From Deinococcus sp. (GTDB lineage Bacteria > Deinococcota > Deinococci > Deinococcales > Deinococcaceae), in NCBI GenBank assembly GCA_025351205.1, contig JANXWI010000504.1:1-8626 (forward strand): DNA of 8,626 bases. Reading direction: 5' to 3'. The first letter of the stretch is position 1. Each line of letters begins with the position of its first letter. Below are positions 5,789-8,626 of the stretch, piece by piece. The notes below the pieces were generated by a model, which was not told where the DNA came from, did no database searches, and saw only the letters and a list, made by a program, of their open reading frames with translations. The position numbers were made by a program, and so were the translations under genes.

Positions 5789-7207
5789 GTGCGCCGCCCC
5801 GCGCTGAGCCTGTCGGCCCGCCTCACCGCGCTGCTGCTGGGGCTGCTGCTGCTGGCTCTGGTGCTGATCGGGGTCACGCTGGGGCTGGGCGTACAGGCGT
5901 TCGCCGGGGCGCAGGCCGAACGCGGGGCCTACGCCCAGCTGGCCCTGATCGTGCAGTCGGCGGAAAGCAGCGCGGGCACGACGAATGAGCAGGACACCGG
6001 CAGCGGGCAGGACTACGAGTATCAGGTGTTCCAGTCGCTGGTCAAGGCGGCCCAGGACGCCAGAAGCTGGGGCTTCCTGAAGACCGCTTCCAGCACCTAC
6101 CTCAGCGACAGCCTCAGCCGCCCCCTGCCGCCGGGCACGCTGCTGAACGCGGCCAGGCAGACGGGCCGGGCGACGTGGCAGGGGCTGCGGCTGCTCTCGG
6201 ACGGGCGCGGCAACGTGCTGGGGCTGGCCCTGAACACCGCCGACAGCGCCGCCCTGACCAGCCGGGTGGTGCAGACCTACGCCGTGATCGCGCTGGCGGC
6301 CCTGCTGCTCACGGGCGCGCTGACCGCGTGGCTGCTGCGCCTGGGGCTGCGCCCGCTGCGGGTCATGGCGGCGCAGGCCGCGCGGCTGGGGGTGGGCGAC
6401 CTGTCCGAGCGCATGCCGCTGGCCCCGCCGGAAGACGAGCTGCACCGGCTGGCCCTGGCCCTGAACCGCATGCTGTCGCGCCTTCAGGACGCCTTTGCCC
6501 GCCTGTCTGCCGAGGAGGCCCGCACCCGCGCGTTTGCCGCCGACGCCAGCCACGAACTGCGCACGCCGCTGGCCGCCATAGCAGGCAGCCTGGAGGTGCT
6601 GGAGCGCGTTCCAGACGGCAGCCACGCAGACGACGCTGGCGTTCAGGCAGCCGAGGCCAGATCAAGGCTGATCGCCAACCTGCGGCGCGAGTCGCGGCGG
6701 GCCGGGCGGCTGGTCGATGACCTGCTCACCCTGACCCGGCTGGACGCGGGCGAGGGCCTGCGCCCGCTGCGGCTGCCGCTGACGCCGCTGCTCTCGGGCG
6801 TGCTGGAGGCCACGCAGGGGCTGACCCCGCAGCTGAGCTTTCTGCTCGACTCTCCCGCGCCGCTGTCCGTGTACGCCGACCCCGAGCGGCTGGAAGGAGC
6901 GCTGCTGAACCTGCTGCGCAACGCTGCCGCTCACACCCCGGCGGGCGGCACGGTCACGCTCAGGGCCGTGGCACAGGGCCAGAGCGTCCGCCTGAGCGTG
7001 CTGAACCCGGCCACCCTGGACCCGGCGTTTCTGCCGCGCCTGTTCGACCGCTTCGCGCGCGGCCCGGACGCCGCACCGGGCGGCTCCGGCCTGGGGCTGG
7101 CCATCGTGCGGGCGGTGGCCCAGGCCCACGGCGGCGACGCCTTCGCCGCGCAGTACACAGGCGAGCTGGAAGTGGGACTGACGCTGCCCCGTACCGACTC
7201 CGGTTGA
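5789..7207 (+). CDS. HAMP-type sensor histidine kinase with degenerate G1 box
   Basis: This 472-residue membrane kinase starts at a GTG. TM1 is about residues 12-34, the extracytoplasmic sensor about 36-160, TM2 about 162-185 and HAMP about 186-238. The dimerisation domain contains H255 in FAADASHELRTP, the predicted phosphorylation site. The catalytic domain has an N box (LLNLLRNAAAH, N378) and a G2 box (GGSGLGLAIV, 431-440). The G1 box, usually DxGxG, is replaced by NPATLD (406-411), followed by a normal FLPRLFDRF F box. Asparagine at the start of this motif also occurs in CusS-like kinases (NPGTPI in CusS, as I recall), so activity is not ruled out, though here the glycine is missing too. 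The sensor is short and has no recognisable PAS or Cache domain. The GTG has only a very close purine run (GAGGG) upstream, so translation is probably coupled to the regulator. Confidence 0.94.
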   Translation: MRRPALSLSARLTALLLGLLLLALVLIGVTLGLGVQAFAGAQAERGAYAQLALIVQSAESSAGTTNEQDTGSGQDYEYQVFQSLVKAAQDARSWGFLKTASSTYLSDSLSRPLPPGTLLNAARQTGRATWQGLRLLSDGRGNVLGLALNTADSAALTSRVVQTYAVIALAALLLTGALTAWLLRLGLRPLRVMAAQAARLGVGDLSERMPLAPPEDELHRLALALNRMLSRLQDAFARLSAEEARTRAFAADASHELRTPLAAIAGSLEVLERVPDGSHADDAGVQAAEARSRLIANLRRESRRAGRLVDDLLTLTRLDAGEGLRPLRLPLTPLLSGVLEATQGLTPQLSFLLDSPAPLSVYADPERLEGALLNLLRNAAAHTPAGGTVTLRAVAQGQSVRLSVLNPATLDPAFLPRLFDRFARGPDAAPGGSGLGLAIVRAVAQAHGGDAFAAQYTGELEVGLTLPRTDSG

Positions 7208-7553
7208 TTTCGTTCGTATCGGGAATGGATAGACCCCGGTAAGCCAGTCTCCCTGGAGGCGCTGTTCTGGACAGGAGACCGCGCTTCTCTGAGCAGGATG
7301 GACGGTCCGTTCACGACGAGCCGGAGGCGCAGAGCAACCGAATCTGGCGTTCCGGACGGCATTCTTCCGATTCGCTGTCGTCGGAGCCGGCACCCTGTTC
7401 GGTGTTTCGGTGAGCCAGCGTCTGCGGTCTGCGGGGGCGGGCTGATCCGTGCCTTTACACGGCCTTTATTCAGCCAGCATTCAGCTTCCGGCACCGGAGC
7501 GTTCAGCGGCTCCCCGCAGACTGTCTCCCAGAACAACACAAGGGAGACCACGC
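7208..7553. other. 346-bp intergenic region upstream of the secreted protein gene
   Basis: No supported gene lies here. The first 240 bp hold no clear terminator or promoter. There is an inverted repeat CGAATC (7339-7344) / GATTCG (7369-7374) with a 24-nt loop, and a copy of GGCGCTGTTCTG (7258-7269) that recurs in the tandem repeat at the window end. The last 100 bp carry phased direct repeats and a ribosome binding site, described separately. GC is clearly lower than in the flanking kinase gene. Confidence 0.6.
7451..7507 (+). promoter_or_regulatory. Tandem 11-bp-phased direct repeats, candidate response regulator operator
   Basis: GCCTTTA occurs at 7451-7457 and 7462-7468, exactly 11 bp apart. 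ATTCAGC occurs at 7468-7474 and 7479-7485, again 11 bp apart. A third TTCAGC at 7502-7507 is 22 bp after the second. Seven-base half-sites separated by 4 bp is the arrangement of PhoB-type boxes, where each half-site binds one winged-helix monomer on the same DNA face. TTTACA (7454-7459) matches 5 of 6 bases of a -35 consensus, but no good -10 follows, as expected of an activator-dependent promoter. The OmpR-type regulator encoded at 5093 is the obvious candidate to bind here; that link is inference. Confidence 0.55.
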
Positions 7554-8336
7554 ATGAACAACATCAACACATTGACTGCCCTGTTCGTCCTCGCCACCAG
7601 TACCGCCTTCGCGGCGGGAAGCGGTGTTCAGGACACCCTGCCCGCCCTTCTGGTGGCCCAGGTTCGCCCGGCGGCCCCTGCCCCTGCGGCGCCGAAGGGC
7701 CTCACTGCGACTCCGCTGGCCCCGGCTGGCGCTGCGGCAGCGGGCCAGCCCGGCCAGGTCTGCGCCCCCCACCCCATGAAGGGCCAGGCCAGACCTCCTC
7801 GCCCCGGCGCTGCGGCACCCGCAGTTCTGGGCAACACCGCTCCCGGTAACATTGCTCCGGGCAACACCACCGCCGCGCCCGGCACTCCGGCGGCCATGAA
7901 GAACGCCCTGCCCCGACCCGGCGCGAACGGCAGGACGGCCAACTGCGGTCCACTGGCCGGGCAGCCCGGTGCTGAGCAGCGCGGCAGAGGGGGACGCGGC
8001 AACGAGCGCCCCGGAACCTATCGCCCAGGAACCCAGAACCCAGGAACCCAGCGCCCAGGCTACGAGCGTCCAGGCGTGCAGCAGCCCGGACAGGCCGCTC
8101 CCCAGGGCCAGCAGAATCAGCAGGGCCAGCGCCCCGGGCAGGCTCCCGGCACCCGGATGACCGACGCCGCCCGCCTTCAGAACGAGCTGACCCGTATCGA
8201 CGCGCTGCTGGCCCGCACCACCGATGTCAGGGGGCGCAGCTACCTGAACGACGCCCGCACCCAGGCCCAGAGCGGCAACGTCCGCGCCGCCCGGGCACTG
8301 ATCCGCGCCGCCGAGGCCATCAACGCTCCGAAGTAA
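7554..8336 (+). CDS. Secreted low-complexity Pro/Gly/Gln-rich protein
   Basis: This 260-residue protein begins at an ATG preceded by AGGGAG (7541-7546) at 7 nt. Residues 1-20 look like a Sec signal peptide ending AFA with cleavage before A21, although the usual N-terminal Lys/Arg is missing. The mature part is disordered in appearance: an Ala/Pro region (about 38-66), a GNTAPGNIAPGN repeat (93-104), a basic RGRGGRG patch (143-149), then a PGT/RPG/QPG repeat zone (about 152-199). Two cysteines, C70 and C131, may form a disulphide. The C-terminus (203-257) differs: it is charged and helical, probably a helical hairpin, with ARLQNELTRIDALLA and ARALIRAAEAI. I do not recognise a family. It could be an envelope or matrix protein anchored by the C-terminal helices. 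The tandem operator upstream suggests control by the neighbouring two-component system. Confidence 0.85.
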   Translation: MNNINTLTALFVLATSTAFAAGSGVQDTLPALLVAQVRPAAPAPAAPKGLTATPLAPAGAAAAGQPGQVCAPHPMKGQARPPRPGAAAPAVLGNTAPGNIAPGNTTAAPGTPAAMKNALPRPGANGRTANCGPLAGQPGAEQRGRGGRGNERPGTYRPGTQNPGTQRPGYERPGVQQPGQAAPQGQQNQQGQRPGQAPGTRMTDAARLQNELTRIDALLARTTDVRGRSYLNDARTQAQSGNVRAARALIRAAEAINAPK

Positions 8337-8522
8337 TCGGCAGCGATCCCCCTGTCCTGGCCGCTCCCCGCGCAGGTTCTGGTCGAATCCCGGCACGTCG
8401 AGAATTCAACCAGACCGGGCGGCGGAGCGTTTTCGTACTTCCTGACAGGCAGGATGCGCGGAATCTGATCGCGGGTGCCGCCGCGCACTGGCTACGGCAG
8501 GTTCTGGATGAACAGCGGTGTC
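8337..8522. other. Structure-rich non-coding region after the secreted protein gene
   Basis: No gene is supported. Several inverted repeats are seen. An imperfect hairpin pairs 8375-8388 with 8404-8416 (12 pairs, one bulged T and one mismatch). CCCGG (8389-8393) can pair with CCGGG (8415-8419). A small hairpin TCCTG/CAGGA lies at 8440-8454. GAACAG (8510-8515) pairs with CTGTTC (8523-8528) across a 7-nt loop at the border of the tandem repeat. None is followed directly by a T-run, so a classic terminator is not claimed; the TTTT at 8430-8433 is the nearest. Confidence 0.45.
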
Positions 8523-8626
8523 CTGTTCTGAGCAAGAAGCGGTCAAGCGTCGCCAGCGGCGCTGTTCTGACCAAGAAGCGGTCAAGCGTCGCCAGCGGCG
8601 CTGTTCTGACCAAGAAGCGGTCAAGC
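8523..8626. repeat. 39-bp direct tandem repeat, at least 2.7 copies, open at window end
   Basis: Units run 8523-8561, 8562-8600 and 8601-8626 (26 bases, cut by the window). Copies 1 and 2 differ only at unit position 10 (G against C); the part of copy 3 present equals copy 2. Each unit can fold in two ways: TGACC AAGAAGC GGTCA (5-bp stem, 7-nt loop; weakened in copy 1) and AGCGTCG CCAG CGGCGCT (7-bp stem with one G-U pair). There are no spacers. Because 39 is a multiple of three, open frames run through the array on both strands, but none has a supported start. Confidence 0.9.

Noticed and set aside
5330..6625. 431-codon open frame on the minus strand
   Set aside because: It lies wholly antisense to the response regulator and kinase, is Gln/Arg/Gly rich with no domain pattern, and is a typical shadow of a high-GC gene.
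8375..8393. tRNA T-arm-like sequence (GGTCGAATCC)
   Set aside because: No acceptor stem, anticodon arm or CCA end can be built around it.
7503..8396. 297-codon minus-strand frame over the secreted protein
   Set aside because: It mirrors the low-complexity GC-rich gene; the plus strand has a good ribosome binding site and signal peptide.
8320..8624. Minus-strand frames through the 39-bp repeat as a repeat protein
   Set aside because: Both strands stay open because the unit is a multiple of three; no start signal or domain is seen, and the frame continues antisense into the secreted gene. It cannot be decided without sequence beyond the window.
8523..8626. CRISPR array
   Set aside because: Repeat units are contiguous with no unique spacers and no cas gene is near.

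Overview
The window is high-GC bacterial DNA with tightly packed genes, frequent GTG starts and two possible leaderless promoters. Gene content (nicotinamide phosphoribosyltransferase, PnuC, a two-domain NadR, a GC-rich OmpR-type two-component pair) and style fit a Deinococcus or close relative. This is an inference from gene content and composition; no rRNA or marker gene is present to prove it.

Region 1 (1-4971) is an NAD salvage locus with extra genes inside it. It opens with the 3' end of nadV (nicotinamide to NMN). Two plus-strand genes of unknown role follow, joined end to end to nadV: a DUF2785 helical-repeat protein and a protein with a coil-like N-terminus and a possible winged-helix C-terminus. 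A convergent two-TM membrane protein comes next, in the most AT-rich stretch of the window. After it come a NADAR-domain (YbiA-like) N-glycosidase, a convergent metal-binding cupin, then pnuC (nicotinamide riboside transporter) overlapping nadR (NMN adenylyltransferase plus ribosylnicotinamide kinase). NadV and NadR together take nicotinamide to NAD. PnuC and NadR together take nicotinamide riboside to NAD. NADAR proteins act on nucleotide-derived N-glycosidic bonds, so its position here is suggestive. The NadR lacks the N-terminal HTH repressor domain of the E. coli protein.

Region 2 (about 5087-7207) is a two-component system: an OmpR/PhoB-type response regulator and, 3 bp later, a HAMP-type sensor histidine kinase whose ATP-binding G1 box is degenerate.

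Region 3 (7208-8626) holds a 346-bp intergenic stretch, then one gene for a secreted, low-complexity Pro/Gly/Gln-rich protein. Just upstream of that gene lie TTCAGC hexamers and a GCCTTTA pair spaced in exact multiples of 11 bp. This is the layout bound by OmpR/PhoB-family regulators, so the secreted protein is a good candidate target of the adjacent two-component system. The window ends in a structure-rich non-coding stretch leading into a 39-bp tandem repeat that runs off the edge.

The best candidates for something new are the phased operator plus secreted protein, the NADAR and unknown cargo inside the NAD salvage locus, and the 39-bp tandem repeat. No mobile element, CRISPR array, tRNA or rRNA was found.
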